A stretch of DNA of 64,000 nucleotides from Planococcus sp. MB-3u-03 (GTDB taxonomy: Bacteria; Bacillota; Bacilli; Bacillales_A; Planococcaceae). Of this stretch, positions 50,442 through 59,023 are shown piece by piece. Location: contig NZ_CP025135.1 of the NCBI RefSeq assembly GCF_002833405.1, forward strand, positions 1,159,501 through 1,223,500, read 5' to 3'. Each line of letters opens with the position of its first letter. Within the stretch, counting starts at the first letter, position 1. Position numbers and translations under genes: made by a program. A model generated the notes under the pieces. The model was not told the DNA's origin, did not search any database, and was given only the letters and a program-made list of their open reading frames with translations.

Positions 50442-51509
50442 ATGAAGAAATTAGTCTTACTAGGTGGCGGCTACGGCAATATGCGGGTCTTGCTTCGGCT
50501 CTTGCCGAATAATTTCCCGCAGGATATGGAAATTATTCTCATTGACCGTACACCTTTTCACAGTATGAAAACTGAGTTTTACGCCCTGGCTGCAGGGACC
50601 GAATCCGACCAGGAAGTGCGTGTGCCGTTTCCGGAGCACGAACGCCTGAAAATCGTCAATGGCGAGATTCGGGAAATCGGCCTTGAGGAAAAATGCATCT
50701 TCCTCGAAGATGGCCAGCGCATCGCATACGATGAATTGATCATCGGGCTCGGCTGTATCGATAAATACCACGGTGTTCCGGGGGCAGATGAATTCACCTA
50801 CAGCATCCAAACTATCGGCAACTCGCGGAAAACCTATGAAGCCTTGCTTGGATTGAAATCAGGCGCGACTGTCGGCGTCGTCGGTGCTGGGCTTAGCGGC
50901 ATCGAACTCGCCAGTGAACTACGCGAAAGCCGCAGTGACCTGCAAATCAAGCTGTTCGACCGCAGCCCGCGGATTTTGCGCGACTTCCCGGAACGTCTCA
51001 GCAATTTCGTCAAGAAATGGTTCGATAATAATAACGTTGATGTCGTGTCCAATTCGAACATCACGAAAGTGGAGCCGAACCTTCTCCACAACCACGAAGA
51101 AACGATTCCGGTCGACGCAGTCGTCTGGACGGCGGGTATCCAGCCGGTCAAGCCGGTACGCGACTTGAATCTGGAAAGCGACGGCAGTGGGCGCATCATC
51201 ATCAACCAATACCACCAATTGCCGAACGATGAAAATGTCTATGTCGTCGGCGATTGTGCGGCACTTCCGATGGCGCCTTCTGCACAGCTGGCGGAAGAAC
51301 AAGCCGAACAGATCGTCAAAGTGCTGCGCATGAAATGGAAAGGCGAGGAATTGCCTGAAACAATGCCAGAGATCAAGCTAAAAGGCTTCCTCGGCTCGCT
51401 CGGGAAAAAACAAGGCTTTGCCTACCTCGCAGACCGCACCGTCACCGGACGCATTGCGCGTTTGATGAAATCGGGCGTCTTGTGGATGTACAAATGGCAT
51501 AATGGGTAA
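50442..51509 (+). CDS. yutJ: Type II NADH dehydrogenase-like protein (YutJ)
   Basis: A two-dinucleotide-binding flavoprotein of 355 residues. The FAD motif LVLLGGGYGNMRVLL is at the N-terminus, the NAD motif VGVVGAGLSGIELASEL near residue 150, and the FAD-closing VYVVGDCAAL near 265. The C-terminal end is shorter than in Ndh. ATG 50442 follows AAAGGAG. It is one of two such enzymes in the window, the other at 53153; the physiological electron acceptor is unknown. Confidence 0.9.
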   Translation: MKKLVLLGGGYGNMRVLLRLLPNNFPQDMEIILIDRTPFHSMKTEFYALAAGTESDQEVRVPFPEHERLKIVNGEIREIGLEEKCIFLEDGQRIAYDELIIGLGCIDKYHGVPGADEFTYSIQTIGNSRKTYEALLGLKSGATVGVVGAGLSGIELASELRESRSDLQIKLFDRSPRILRDFPERLSNFVKKWFDNNNVDVVSNSNITKVEPNLLHNHEETIPVDAVVWTAGIQPVKPVRDLNLESDGSGRIIINQYHQLPNDENVYVVGDCAALPMAPSAQLAEEQAEQIVKVLRMKWKGEELPETMPEIKLKGFLGSLGKKQGFAYLADRTVTGRIARLMKSGVLWMYKWHNG

Positions 51510-51511
51510 AG

Positions 51512-51539
51512 AAAAAAGCGCTCCCCGGAGCGCTTTTTT
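51512..51539 (+). terminator. Terminator of yutJ
   Basis: AAAAAAGCGCTC / GAGCGCTTTTTT stem with a four-base loop. A near copy of its left arm recurs at 51853. Confidence 0.85.
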
Positions 51540-51624
51540 CAGAGTGTTGAAGAAGTCTATCAACCCATTATGAATTAAAAGGAGAATATCTTTACAACAT
51601 TCAAAAATCAGTGATCAATCTAAG

Positions 51625-51818
51625 TATTTGGAGAAGCGTTCGCTCGTAACCCCTTCTGCTCAATAATGCTGCGCATTACTTTCGCAAAGATAATGTCTCC
51701 CGTAGGTCGACTTTATCTTTCCTGTGGATTAGCGAGACGACCGAGACCCCGCAAGACGCGAAGCGGCTGAGGAGGCTTGGGCGCGAGCCCACGGAAAGCG
51801 AGCGATAAGCTTCGGAAA
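51625..51818 (-). repeat. Dispersed intergenic repeat, copy E (reverse, with an insert)
   Basis: The same family as the copies at 3863, 5492 and 19638: GGAGAAGCGTTCGCTCG at the left, AGACCCCGCAAGACGCGAAGC, TGAGGAGGCTTGG and CCACGGAAAGCGAGCGA at the right. It has an extra segment of about 70 bases (about 51652-51722, TGCTCAATAATGC ... GTCGACTTTATCT) not present in the others. It fills the space between two very similar terminators; no gene is seen in 51541-51850. Confidence 0.72.
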
Positions 51819-51850
51819 ATACGACTTCTTACCTTTCTCGACAGCCTGGA

Positions 51851-51880
51851 AAAAAGCGCTCCCCTAAGCGCTTTTTTTAT
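51851..51880. terminator. Terminator of yuzD, active on both strands
   Basis: AAAAAAGCGCT / AGCGCTTTTTT stem with a CCCCTA-type loop, A run on one side and T run on the other. Confidence 0.82.
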
Positions 51881-52207
51881 TTATTCAGCAGCGGCAAAGC
51901 CGTGTTTCTCGAGTTCCTGGTAGACAGGCTTCAATTGAATATAGCCTTCACCGACCACTTCGCCTTCGATTAGCACAAGCGGGTAGAAAAATTCATCTTC
52001 CAAGATGCGCTCCGCATACTCTTGCTGCTTGGCATCTTGCAGCGGTTTCTCAATATCGATATAGCTTATTGAAAATGGTTGGTCTTTGTATTTTCTCGAG
52101 ATGGCGGCCTCGAGCCATTCGTAGGTATCCTTGGACGACGGGGCATTTACACAGCTGGCGCAGATCTGGTCGGTTCCGTAAACTTCGATGTTCGGGATTT
52201 TTGTCAT
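51881..52207 (-). CDS. yuzD: YuzD family protein (DUF1462)
   Basis: A small thioredoxin-like protein of 108 residues. EVYGTDQICASCVNAPSS near the N-terminus gives a CxxC pair and FFYPLVLIEGEVVGEGY is the usual C-terminal strand. It starts at ATG 52207 behind AGGAGG. It is divergent from the Nfu-type gene, as in Bacillus, and may act in iron-sulfur or thiol chemistry, which is inference from the neighbours. Confidence 0.9.
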   Translation of the reverse strand: MTKIPNIEVYGTDQICASCVNAPSSKDTYEWLEAAISRKYKDQPFSISYIDIEKPLQDAKQQEYAERILEDEFFYPLVLIEGEVVGEGYIQLKPVYQELEKHGFAAAE

Positions 52208-52290
52208 GGATATTGGCCTCCTGGAAATTCATTATTGGCTTTTTGTGCTTATTCACATTATAATGATTGTAATGAAAGGAGTCGATAAAA

Positions 52291-52527
52291 ATGACTGAAG
52301 CTATGATGGAAGATCAAGTAATGGAAGTCTTAGATAAATTACGGCCATTCCTTTTGCGCGACGGGGGAGACTGTGAATTGGTGGATGTAGAGGACGGTAT
52401 CGTGAAGCTCCGCTTACTCGGTGCTTGCGGCAGCTGCCCAAGTTCAACAATCACATTGAAAGCGGGCATCGAACGCGCGCTTGTCGAGGAAGTTCCTGGC
52501 GTCGTTGAAGTGGAACAAGTCTTTTAA
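52291..52527 (+). CDS. yutI: NifU C-terminal domain protein (Nfu, YutI)
   Basis: A 78-residue iron-sulfur cluster carrier. The CxxC cluster site [20 protein letters not shown] is near residue 46 and the [13 protein letters not shown] segment near 25. Nfu proteins take clusters from SufBCD and pass them to target enzymes such as aconitase. It starts at ATG 52291 behind AAAGGAG. Confidence 0.95.
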   Translation: MTEAMMEDQVMEVLDKLRPFLLRDGGDCELVDVEDGIVKLRLLGACGSCPSSTITLKAGIERALVEEVPGVVEVEQVF

Positions 52528-52607
52528 TGTCCAGGGGCCTTTTGCAGGTCCCTTTTTATGTCCGCCATCAGACAGGCGGTAAAATGGAAAAGAAAGGGTG
52601 AACGTAG

Positions 52608-52970
52608 ATGACACAAGTTGTAGAAATTACAGAAGCCGCTTCTTTCCAAGTCAAGGAAATGATGCGCCATAACGAAGAGGAAGGATCTTTCCTGCGCGTG
52701 GCTGTAAAAGGCGGCGGCTGCAGCGGGCTGACTTATGGCATGGGTTTCGAGCCGGAAGTGGCAGAAACGGACGATCAATACGAACAGCACGGCGTCCGCA
52801 TCCTGATCAACAAAGAAGATGCCCCGATCCTGCAAGGGACTGTAGTGGACTATAAGCAGTCCTTGATGGGCGGCGGGTTCACGATTGACAACCCAAACGC
52901 CATCGCCTCATGCGGCTGCGGCACGAGTTTCCGCACCGCGAAAAAAGCAGGAACGCCTGAAAATTGCTGA
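52608..52970 (+). CDS. yutM: HesB/IscA-family Fe-S carrier (YutM)
   Basis: An A-type cluster carrier of 120 residues with the three conserved cysteines: KGGGCSGLTYGM near residue 38 and SCGCGTSF near 102. It delivers Fe-S clusters to apoproteins. It starts at ATG 52608 behind AAAGGGTG and stands 80 bases after Nfu, so the two carriers are grouped, though far from the suf operon. Confidence 0.95.
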   Translation: MTQVVEITEAASFQVKEMMRHNEEEGSFLRVAVKGGGCSGLTYGMGFEPEVAETDDQYEQHGVRILINKEDAPILQGTVVDYKQSLMGGGFTIDNPNAIASCGCGTSFRTAKKAGTPENC

Positions 52971-52976
52971 TGAACC

Positions 52977-53008
52977 GACCCGCTCCTTCACAGAAGCGGG
53001 TTTTTTCA
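52977..53008 (+). terminator. Terminator of yutM
   Basis: GACCCGCT and AGCGGGTT pair around an eight-base loop and T6 follows. Confidence 0.8.
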
Positions 53009-53152
53009 ATTTTCCCTTTTGTCGCGCATCTTGTGTAAGGGCATTCAACTGTTGAAAAGCATTTGCAAAAGGGCTAATATAGAGGATAGGTGTTTACTGG
53101 AATCTGTTTTATTATTTCCGGTACATAAAATGACTTGAAGGTGGTTGCGATT

Positions 53153-54370
53153 GTGTTGAAAAGACCGTCAATATTAGTATTAGGTGCAGGCTATGGTGGA
53201 TTGACTACTGTAGTGAACTTGCAAAAAGAATTTGGGACAGACGCTGCGGACATTACGCTCATCAACAAAAACGAATATCATTACGAAAGCACATGGCTCC
53301 ATGAAGCAGCAGCAGGTACATTGCTTCCGGAACAAGTGCGCTACGACATCAAAGACGTCATCGATACCGGCAAAGTGAATTTCGTCCAAGCCACTGTCGA
53401 AGGCATCGACGTAGACAGCAAGAAAGTTTCGACTGACAACGGGGAGTTCACATATGATTACCTTGTCATCGGGCTTGGCTTTGAAGGAGAAACATTCGGA
53501 ATCGAAGGCCTTGACACATATGCGTTGTCCATCGCCAATGTCAAAGCTGCGCGCTATATCCGCGAGCACATCGAATTCCAGTTTGCGACATGGTCCACTG
53601 AAGAAGTGAAGAACGACAGCCGCTTGACGATCGTTGTCGGCGGAGCTGGATTCACAGGAATCGAATTCCTTGGGGAACTTGCAAACCGCGTGCCGGAACT
53701 TTGCAAAGAGTTCGACGTGCCGCGCGAAAAAGTACGTGTCATCTGTGTAGAAGCTGCACCGATGGTCTTGCCAGGATTCGACCCTGAATTGGTGGATTAT
53801 GCAGTCGGCCATCTTCAAGCGAAAGGCATTGAATTCTCTATCGGAACGCCAGTCGTTGAAGCGACTCCTGAAGGCGTGAAGATCAAGAAGAATGATGATG
53901 AGTTCGAATTCATCTATGCCGGTACAGTCGTTTGGGCAGCAGGCGTCCGCGGGAACCGCTTGATTGAAGAAACATCCATCGAAAGCATGCGCGCGCGCAT
54001 TAAAGTCGAAAAAGACATGCGTGCACCAGGCTATTCCGATGTATTCATCGTCGGTGACTGCGCATTGATGATCAACGAAGAAACAAATCGCCCGTACCCG
54101 CCAACTGCACAAATTGCGATGCAGCAAGGTGAGCGCATTGCGAAAAACATCAAAGCACTTGCAGGCGACGGTACGACAGAAGAGTTTGTTCCTAATTTGA
54201 AAGGAACTGTGTGCTCACTTGGAGAAGAAGATGCGATCGGCGTTGTCTTCGGCAAGAAAGTAACAGGCAAACGCGCGTCGTTCATGAAGAAAATGATCGA
54301 TAACCGTGCATTGTACATGATCGGTGGCCCTGGATTGGTCTTGAAAAAAGGTAAATTCAAGGTACTATAA
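53153..54370 (+). CDS. ndh: Type II NADH:quinone oxidoreductase
   Basis: The non-proton-pumping NADH dehydrogenase that feeds electrons to menaquinone on the cytosolic face of the membrane. The 405 residues include the FAD motif [14 protein letters not shown] near 7, the NAD motif [16 protein letters not shown] near 163, [10 protein letters not shown] near 298, the quinone-site [15 protein letters not shown] near 323 and a C-terminal amphipathic end [13 protein letters not shown]. The GTG at 53153 follows GAAGGTGG. It is the longer of the two NDH-2-like genes and the better candidate for the respiratory enzyme. Confidence 0.94.
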   Translation: MLKRPSILVLGAGYGGLTTVVNLQKEFGTDAADITLINKNEYHYESTWLHEAAAGTLLPEQVRYDIKDVIDTGKVNFVQATVEGIDVDSKKVSTDNGEFTYDYLVIGLGFEGETFGIEGLDTYALSIANVKAARYIREHIEFQFATWSTEEVKNDSRLTIVVGGAGFTGIEFLGELANRVPELCKEFDVPREKVRVICVEAAPMVLPGFDPELVDYAVGHLQAKGIEFSIGTPVVEATPEGVKIKKNDDEFEFIYAGTVVWAAGVRGNRLIEETSIESMRARIKVEKDMRAPGYSDVFIVGDCALMINEETNRPYPPTAQIAMQQGERIAKNIKALAGDGTTEEFVPNLKGTVCSLGEEDAIGVVFGKKVTGKRASFMKKMIDNRALYMIGGPGLVLKKGKFKVL

Positions 54371-54378
54371 GAATGAAA

Positions 54379-54411
54379 GCCTCCCAGTGCGGGGGGCTTT
54401 TTTTCACATCG
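54379..54411 (+). terminator. Terminator of ndh
   Basis: AAAGCCTCCC / GGGGGGCTTT stem with an AGTGC loop, followed by T6. Confidence 0.85.
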
Positions 54412-54429
54412 CGATAAGGAGTGGAGGCC

Positions 54430-54933
54430 ATGTCGAGAAACAAAAGGGGAGATGTCTGGCTCGGTGCTGCCGGGCTGGTCGTAAACCAACGGAACGAATG
54501 GCTCGTCGTCAAGAAGCGCTACGGCGGGCTTCACGGGAAATGGTCGTTGCCAGCAGGGTTTGTTGAAAAAGATGAAACAGTCGACCAAGCAGCCTTGAGG
54601 GAAGTGAAAGAAGAAACCGGGATCGACTGTACGGTGCTTGGCATGATCGGTTTCCGCTCGGGGGTCATCAAGGGCAGAATCAGCGATAATATGGCGGTAT
54701 TTCTGCTGCGTCCGCTTGAAAACGAACAACCCGTCATAGCGCAGCAAGAAGAACTTTACGAAGCTGCATGGCGCTCTCCGGAAGATTTGTCGGAAGATCA
54801 AGATGCCTCGGTCATGCTCCATGAAATGGCTTCATACATAGTAGAGGAAGGGTTTGAGTCGATCGAAGACGTCGACCCTGGGCATATTTTTGGCTACACA
54901 GACTATAAACTATTTTTCCGGCATAAATACTAG
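54430..54933 (+). CDS. Nudix hydrolase
   Basis: Hydrolyses nucleoside diphosphates linked to another group. The Nudix box lies at about residues 45-67 and reads GFVEKDETVDQAALREVKEE then TGID, fitting Gx5Ex7REUxEExGU. The 167 residues begin MSRNKRGDVWLGAAGLVV. The ATG at 54430 is eight bases after AAGGAG; a GTG three codons before lies on the ribosome site. The substrate cannot be told. Confidence 0.9.
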   Translation: MSRNKRGDVWLGAAGLVVNQRNEWLVVKKRYGGLHGKWSLPAGFVEKDETVDQAALREVKEETGIDCTVLGMIGFRSGVIKGRISDNMAVFLLRPLENEQPVIAQQEELYEAAWRSPEDLSEDQDASVMLHEMASYIVEEGFESIEDVDPGHIFGYTDYKLFFRHKY

Positions 54934-55108
54934 ATTATAATTAACAGATAATTTAGAAAAAGATAGAATGATAAAGGAAAAAAGAGAATAATGGAGATAA
55001 AGGCGTTTGTATCCGTTTACAAACGTTCTTTTTTATTTGCAGCGATTTGCGATACGTGATATATTACCAATTATCAGAATATTAAAAACAACAGAGGAGG
55101 TGTTTCGA

Positions 55109-55237
55109 ATGACAGTCTTCAAGAAGAGAACTACTGCAAACCATTGCCCATACTGCGCGGGCCAAGGATATTTCCAACTACGGTTGGGCGGCTCCGAAAC
55201 GTGCTCCTGCTGTTCAGGATCCGGGAAAAACAAATAA
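55109..55237 (+). CDS. yuiA: YuiA-like zinc-finger microprotein
   Basis: A 42-residue protein with two CxxC pairs arranged like half of a DnaJ zinc finger: HCPYCAGQGYF and CSCCSGSGKNK, with LGGSETC between. The ATG at 55109 follows GAGGAGG. Bacillus subtilis has the same small gene next to yuiB. It probably binds zinc and may act on proteins or RNA; the function is unknown. Confidence 0.88.
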   Translation: MTVFKKRTTANHCPYCAGQGYFQLRLGGSETCSCCSGSGKNK

Positions 55238-55251
55238 ACTGTGAAAACACG

Positions 55252-55282
55252 AAAGAGCAGCTGCGATAGCTGCTCTTTTTTA
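55252..55282 (+). terminator. Terminator of yuiA
   Basis: AAAGAGCAGCT / AGCTGCTCTTT perfect stem with a GCGAT loop and T6. Confidence 0.9.
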
Positions 55283-55387
55283 TATGGACAGTGCTTCTGT
55301 GACAAAGTCATGAATACTGTTCCTCCACATTGAAAGGGCTTTGCCTTTCGGGTAAACTGAGGAAAGGAATAACGGAGGTTAGAGTCC

Positions 55388-55717
55388 ATGAACAGTTCAT
55401 TTACCATTGTCCAATTGATCATTTCCATCCTGCTTTTTTACGTGATGTTTTTCGGCATCGGCTTCTTGCTGAACATGCTGCTGCGCATGACGTGGCTGAT
55501 GGCGGTCGTGTATCCGGTTGTCATCCTGCTCGTCATTGACGACGTTGGCGTGTTTGATTATTTTAGAGCCCCAGGCGAGTCCTTTTCGATGCTCGGGGAG
55601 ACTATCCGCTCGCTAACGGGCAGCGATATTGCCGTACTGACGGCCGGCTTTCTCGGGGCAGTCACTTCTGGAATCGTCATGAAAATATTGCGCAAGATGG
55701 GGTATCAAATGTTTTGA
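55388..55717 (+). CDS. yuiB: YuiB-like membrane protein
   Basis: 109 residues with three hydrophobic stretches (about 7-32, 37-52 and 80-97), so an integral membrane protein. MNSSFTIVQLIISILLFYVMFFGIGFLLNMLLR and VVYPVVILLVIDDVGVFDYFRAPGE match the YuiB family of Bacillales. Function is unknown. It is placed between yuiA and the DUF212 gene, as in Bacillus. It starts at ATG 55388 behind CGGAGG. Confidence 0.87.
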   Translation: MNSSFTIVQLIISILLFYVMFFGIGFLLNMLLRMTWLMAVVYPVVILLVIDDVGVFDYFRAPGESFSMLGETIRSLTGSDIAVLTAGFLGAVTSGIVMKILRKMGYQMF

Positions 55718-55728
55718 TGCCGCTTATA

Positions 55729-55766
55729 GAAAAAGCCGGTCCGCATTTGCGGGCCGGCTTTTTTTC
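55729..55766. terminator. Bidirectional terminator between yuiB and yuiD
   Basis: AAAAAGCCGGTCCGC / GCGGGCCGGCTTTTT (one G-U pair) with an ATTT loop and T runs on both strands. Confidence 0.88.
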
Positions 55767-56239
55767 TAGAGCATGCTATAGAAGACAACGGACAGCGCAA
55801 TTCCTGTCAGCGCCCCCATGAACACTTCACTCGGTTTATGGCCGAGCAGCGTTTTGAGCTCCTCAATTTTCTCTTCCTCTTTTTTCGATGGCCATTTACG
55901 GGTTTCTTCCATAAAATTATTCAAATCCTGGCGCAAGCGATTGATTGTCAATGCCTGTTGTCCAGCCTGAAAACGCACCCCTGTCGCGTCATACATGGTG
56001 ATCACCGCAAACAAGGCGGACACCGCGAATACCGTGGATGAAATGCCTGCCTCATAAGCGACCGCGGTCGTTAGGGATGTCACCGCAGCAGAATGAGAAC
56101 TCGGCATTCCGCCAGTCGATGTGAAAAGCCCCCAATTCAATTCCCGGGTGACCGCATATTGAATGGGAATTTTAACGAATTGGGCGAAAAAAATCGCGAA
56201 CAACGCAATCATTAATGGCGTATTGGATAAGAGTTCCAT
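55766..56239 (-). CDS. yuiD: Divergent PAP2 family protein (DUF212, YuiD)
   Basis: A membrane protein of 157 residues related to acid phosphatase/vanadium peroxidase proteins. The STGGMPSSHSAAVTSL motif near residue 42 holds the conserved Ser-His, and there are four hydrophobic segments. A charged loop (RKWPSKKEEEKIEEL) precedes the last one (GALTGIALSVVFYSML). The ATG at 56239 is preferred over a GTG seven codons earlier because the family starts with the LLSNTPLMIAL helix. Its ribosome site is distant. It lies divergent from pepA. Confidence 0.85.
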   Translation of the reverse strand: MELLSNTPLMIALFAIFFAQFVKIPIQYAVTRELNWGLFTSTGGMPSSHSAAVTSLTTAVAYEAGISSTVFAVSALFAVITMYDATGVRFQAGQQALTINRLRQDLNNFMEETRKWPSKKEEEKIEELKTLLGHKPSEVFMGALTGIALSVVFYSML

Positions 56240-56373
56240 TTGGCAAGCAGCCCCTTCCACTTAAATTCCGTACAGAAAGTATACCATATGCCTGTGGTAA
56301 CACGCGCTTTGTCAAGCTATTCCGGAAGCCGAAATAATGTTACACTAAATATGCAGTTAAAAGGAGGATACGT

Positions 56374-57867
56374 ATGGAAATCAATGTATTGAAATCCACA
56401 GAACAGAACGAAGCAGAAATTCTAATCGTCGGCTTGAGCCGCCATCCCGAAAATGCGGATGGCTGGAAAGGCTTGGAGAAGCGCTTTGACGGACGCCTTG
56501 CTGATTGGGTCAAAGGCGGCTTGTCATTCGATTCGAACTCCCTGAGCATTTATCCTACTTTAAAAGGCGATATCCCGCGTGTGTTGTTTGTCGGGATCGG
56601 CGACCGCAAAAAATTGTCGGAAGATGATTTGCGCCGTTCGTTCGGCATAGCAGGAAAGCAGTTGGTCAAAGAAAAAATTCGCCATGCCGCCATCTATACG
56701 GCTTCTTTCGAAAATGGGGAAGTGACCGGCGAACAAGTCGCGCATCTAGCGGCTGAAGGCATCCAAATGGGCGCTTACCGCTTTGCTGATTATAAAACCA
56801 ATTCCAATGAAGTGGATCACCGTGTGGAATCGCTGAGCTTTCTGACAGAACAGTCAGCAGATGCCATCCGCCAGGCAGCTTTCGTCGGCACAGTCCATGC
56901 GGAAGCAGTCAATGAAGCAAGAACGCTCGTCAATATGCCCGCGAATATCCTGACGCCAACAGCAATGGCTGAATATGCACAAGAGCTTAGCGAAGCTTAC
57001 GGATTTGAAACGGATATCCTCGGTCGCAGCGAAATCGAAGAGCTCGGCATGGGCGCGCTGCTTGCAGTCAACCAAGGCTCTGTCGAAGAACCGCGTCTCA
57101 TCGTCATGAAATACAAAGCGACAGACAGTTTTGAAGCTCCGCTTGCACTCGTCGGAAAAGGCATCACTTTTGACACCGGCGGTTATTCCCTCAAGCCGAA
57201 AGACGGCATCGTCGGCATGAAAGGGGATATGGGCGGAGCTGCGGCTGTGCTTGGTGCAATGCGTGTCATCGGAGAGCTGAAGCCGGATAAGGACGTAGTA
57301 GCTGTCATTGCCTCCACTGACAATATGGTGTCAGGCAATGCCTTCAAACCGGATGATGTCATCACGTCGATGAGCGGCAAGACCATCGAAATCCTCAATA
57401 CCGATGCAGAAGGGCGTTTGGTATTGGCGGATGCTGTCACGTACGCCAAACAGCTCGGCGCAAGCCAAGTGGTGGATGTGGCGACTTTGACAGGCGGCGT
57501 CATCGTCGCACTCGGCAAAGACAAAACAGGCGCGTTGACGAACGATGGCGCGTTTTACGAAAAGTTGCTTGACGTCTCGAAGAAAACGGGTGAGTTCATC
57601 TGGCAATTGCCGCTCACTGAAAGCGACAAAAAGCGGCTGCGCAAAAGCGATGTCGCAGACTTGAACAATTCACCGGGACGCGACGGCCATATGATTTTCG
57701 GTGGCGGCTTTGTCGGCGAGTTCGTCGGCGACACACCGTGGATCCATTTGGATATCGCCGGAACCTCACACGCTGATGCGGCGCATGATTTGGGCCCTGC
57801 TGGAGGCACTGGCGCCATGGTAAGAACACTGGCGTTATTTGTGGAGAAGTTGGGTAACAAGGAATAA
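56374..57867 (+). CDS. pepA: Leucyl aminopeptidase
   Basis: A cytosolic M17 zinc aminopeptidase. The 497 residues have a variable N-terminal domain (to about 165) and a catalytic domain with KGITFDTGGYSLKP near 268, GDMGGAAAVLGAM near 288 and the signature NTDAEGRLVLADA near 345, which carries metal ligands and the active-site Arg. It starts at ATG 56374 behind AAAGGAGG. It ends in a terminator shared with the mrp operon. Confidence 0.95.
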   Translation: MEINVLKSTEQNEAEILIVGLSRHPENADGWKGLEKRFDGRLADWVKGGLSFDSNSLSIYPTLKGDIPRVLFVGIGDRKKLSEDDLRRSFGIAGKQLVKEKIRHAAIYTASFENGEVTGEQVAHLAAEGIQMGAYRFADYKTNSNEVDHRVESLSFLTEQSADAIRQAAFVGTVHAEAVNEARTLVNMPANILTPTAMAEYAQELSEAYGFETDILGRSEIEELGMGALLAVNQGSVEEPRLIVMKYKATDSFEAPLALVGKGITFDTGGYSLKPKDGIVGMKGDMGGAAAVLGAMRVIGELKPDKDVVAVIASTDNMVSGNAFKPDDVITSMSGKTIEILNTDAEGRLVLADAVTYAKQLGASQVVDVATLTGGVIVALGKDKTGALTNDGAFYEKLLDVSKKTGEFIWQLPLTESDKKRLRKSDVADLNNSPGRDGHMIFGGGFVGEFVGDTPWIHLDIAGTSHADAAHDLGPAGGTGAMVRTLALFVEKLGNKE

Positions 57868-57901
57868 AAAAACTGCAGCCAAATCGGCTGCAGTTTTTTT
57901 A
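57866..57901. terminator. Bidirectional terminator between pepA and mrpG
   Basis: AAAAAACTGCAGCC / GGCTGCAGTTTTTT perfect 14 bp stem with T runs on both strands. It ends both converging units. Confidence 0.93.
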
Positions 57902-58312
57902 TTCGTTTTCCAGTTCTTCCTGCTGGTTGTTTTTGCGTTTTCCAATTGCTGGGCCCATATCGTCGCGCACAGTTTCTTCCGCGACTTTGATACCTGTCAT
58001 ATAAGCGGCGCGGCCGATCAAATGACCAGCGACGGGCTGCGTGATGAACAGGAAGGCGATGGCAATGACCATCTGCGTATTGAAGATGCCTTCATTAAAC
58101 CAAAAATGGACGAAGGTGCCGAGCAGGATCGATAACACACCGAGTGTCGAGCTCTTAGAGGCTGCGTGTGTCCGTGTGTAGACATCCGGGAGCCTGATGA
58201 GCCCGAGGGCGGTGGCGGCGCTAAACAGGACGCCAGTGCTGATTAAAAGGATGATTAGGATATCAACGAGGATCTCGATCGAAAATCTCCCCTCTCTCCA
58301 GGAATTTCGCAA
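57899..58312 (-). CDS. mrpG: Na+/H+ antiporter subunit G
   Basis: The last gene of the Mrp operon. The protein has three membrane helices and the family core ATALGLIRLPDVYTRTHAASKSSTLGV. Its hydrophilic tail (KRKNNQQEELENE) is longer than usual. The start is uncertain. The ATG at 58312 gives MRNSWREGRFSIEILVD and overlaps mrpF by 50 bases, but the good ribosome site GGAGAGAGGGGAG lies inside it, and the expected start just before IEILVD has no ATG, GTG or TTG. A rare start codon or one missing base would explain this. Confidence 0.88.
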   Translation of the reverse strand: MRNSWREGRFSIEILVDILIILLISTGVLFSAATALGLIRLPDVYTRTHAASKSSTLGVLSILLGTFVHFWFNEGIFNTQMVIAIAFLFITQPVAGHLIGRAAYMTGIKVAEETVRDDMGPAIGKRKNNQQEELENE

Positions 58313-58541
58313 AGGCGGCCGTTCCGATAAAGGACAGGATGCTCATCAGCAAAACGACCTCCAGGAAAAATTCCGTCTCAATGATCAATGACAATAAAGC
58401 GACGATCGACACGAGCGTCACACCGATCGCATCAAGTGCGACGACGCGGTCTGCAACCGTCGGGCCTTTGACGAGGCGGAATAGAAGGCCAGCAAAAGAA
58501 AAACTGACAATCATCAAAGCGATCCAATAAAACATGATCAT
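58263..58541 (-). CDS. mrpF: Na+/H+ antiporter subunit F
   Basis: A 92-residue protein with three membrane helices. FRLVKGPTVADRVVALDAIGV is the family core, and the conserved Asp of the second segment lies there. It overlaps mrpE by four bases (ATGA arrangement), so it is translationally coupled. It is part of the Mrp complex, which exchanges Na+ for H+. Confidence 0.93.
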   Translation of the reverse strand: MIMFYWIALMIVSFSFAGLLFRLVKGPTVADRVVALDAIGVTLVSIVALLSLIIETEFFLEVVLLMSILSFIGTAAFAKFLERGEIFDRDPR

Positions 58542-59017
58542 GACCGGCTCACCTCCAGTATAGCCCGTTCAAATGTGTTCTTGATGGATGACACGGCCGA
58601 ATCGATGTCTTCAAAATCCAAGGCATGGATATACAGGCGTTTTTGGTCTTCGGAAATGCCGATGACCAAAGTGCCTGGCGTTAATGTAATGAGCGCTGAA
58701 AGCAAAGTTATTTGCCAGTCGTCGCTGAGTTCCGTTTCCATTTCAAAAATGGCCGGTTTGATGTTCATTTTCGGGCGGATGACGATGGAAAGGACCTGGA
58801 TGCTCGACATGAAAAGTTCACGAAGGAACAACAGGAAAAGTGAGATCAACGCCCAGACGCGAAGAATGTACAACCGTTTTGAGAAAAACCGGCGCATCAG
58901 GACGATGATGCCGAGGCCGATCAAAAAGCCGATGACGAATCCGGAAGGAGTGAACGACACGGTCATGAACATCCAGACGAGCGCCAGGAAGAAATTCAAT
59001 AGAACTTGTAAAGACAT
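58538..59017 (-). CDS. mrpE: Na+/H+ antiporter subunit E
   Basis: 159 residues, with two or three hydrophobic segments at the N-terminus (LLNFFLALVWMFMTVSFTP, LIGLGIIVLMRRFF) and a soluble C-terminal domain. The conserved words are LLSALITLTPGTLVIGIS and YIHALDFED. It starts at ATG 59017, six bases after the mrpD stop. Confidence 0.94.
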   Translation of the reverse strand: MSLQVLLNFFLALVWMFMTVSFTPSGFVIGFLIGLGIIVLMRRFFSKRLYILRVWALISLFLLFLRELFMSSIQVLSIVIRPKMNIKPAIFEMETELSDDWQITLLSALITLTPGTLVIGISEDQKRLYIHALDFEDIDSAVSSIKNTFERAILEVSRS

Positions 59018-59023
59018 ATTGAC

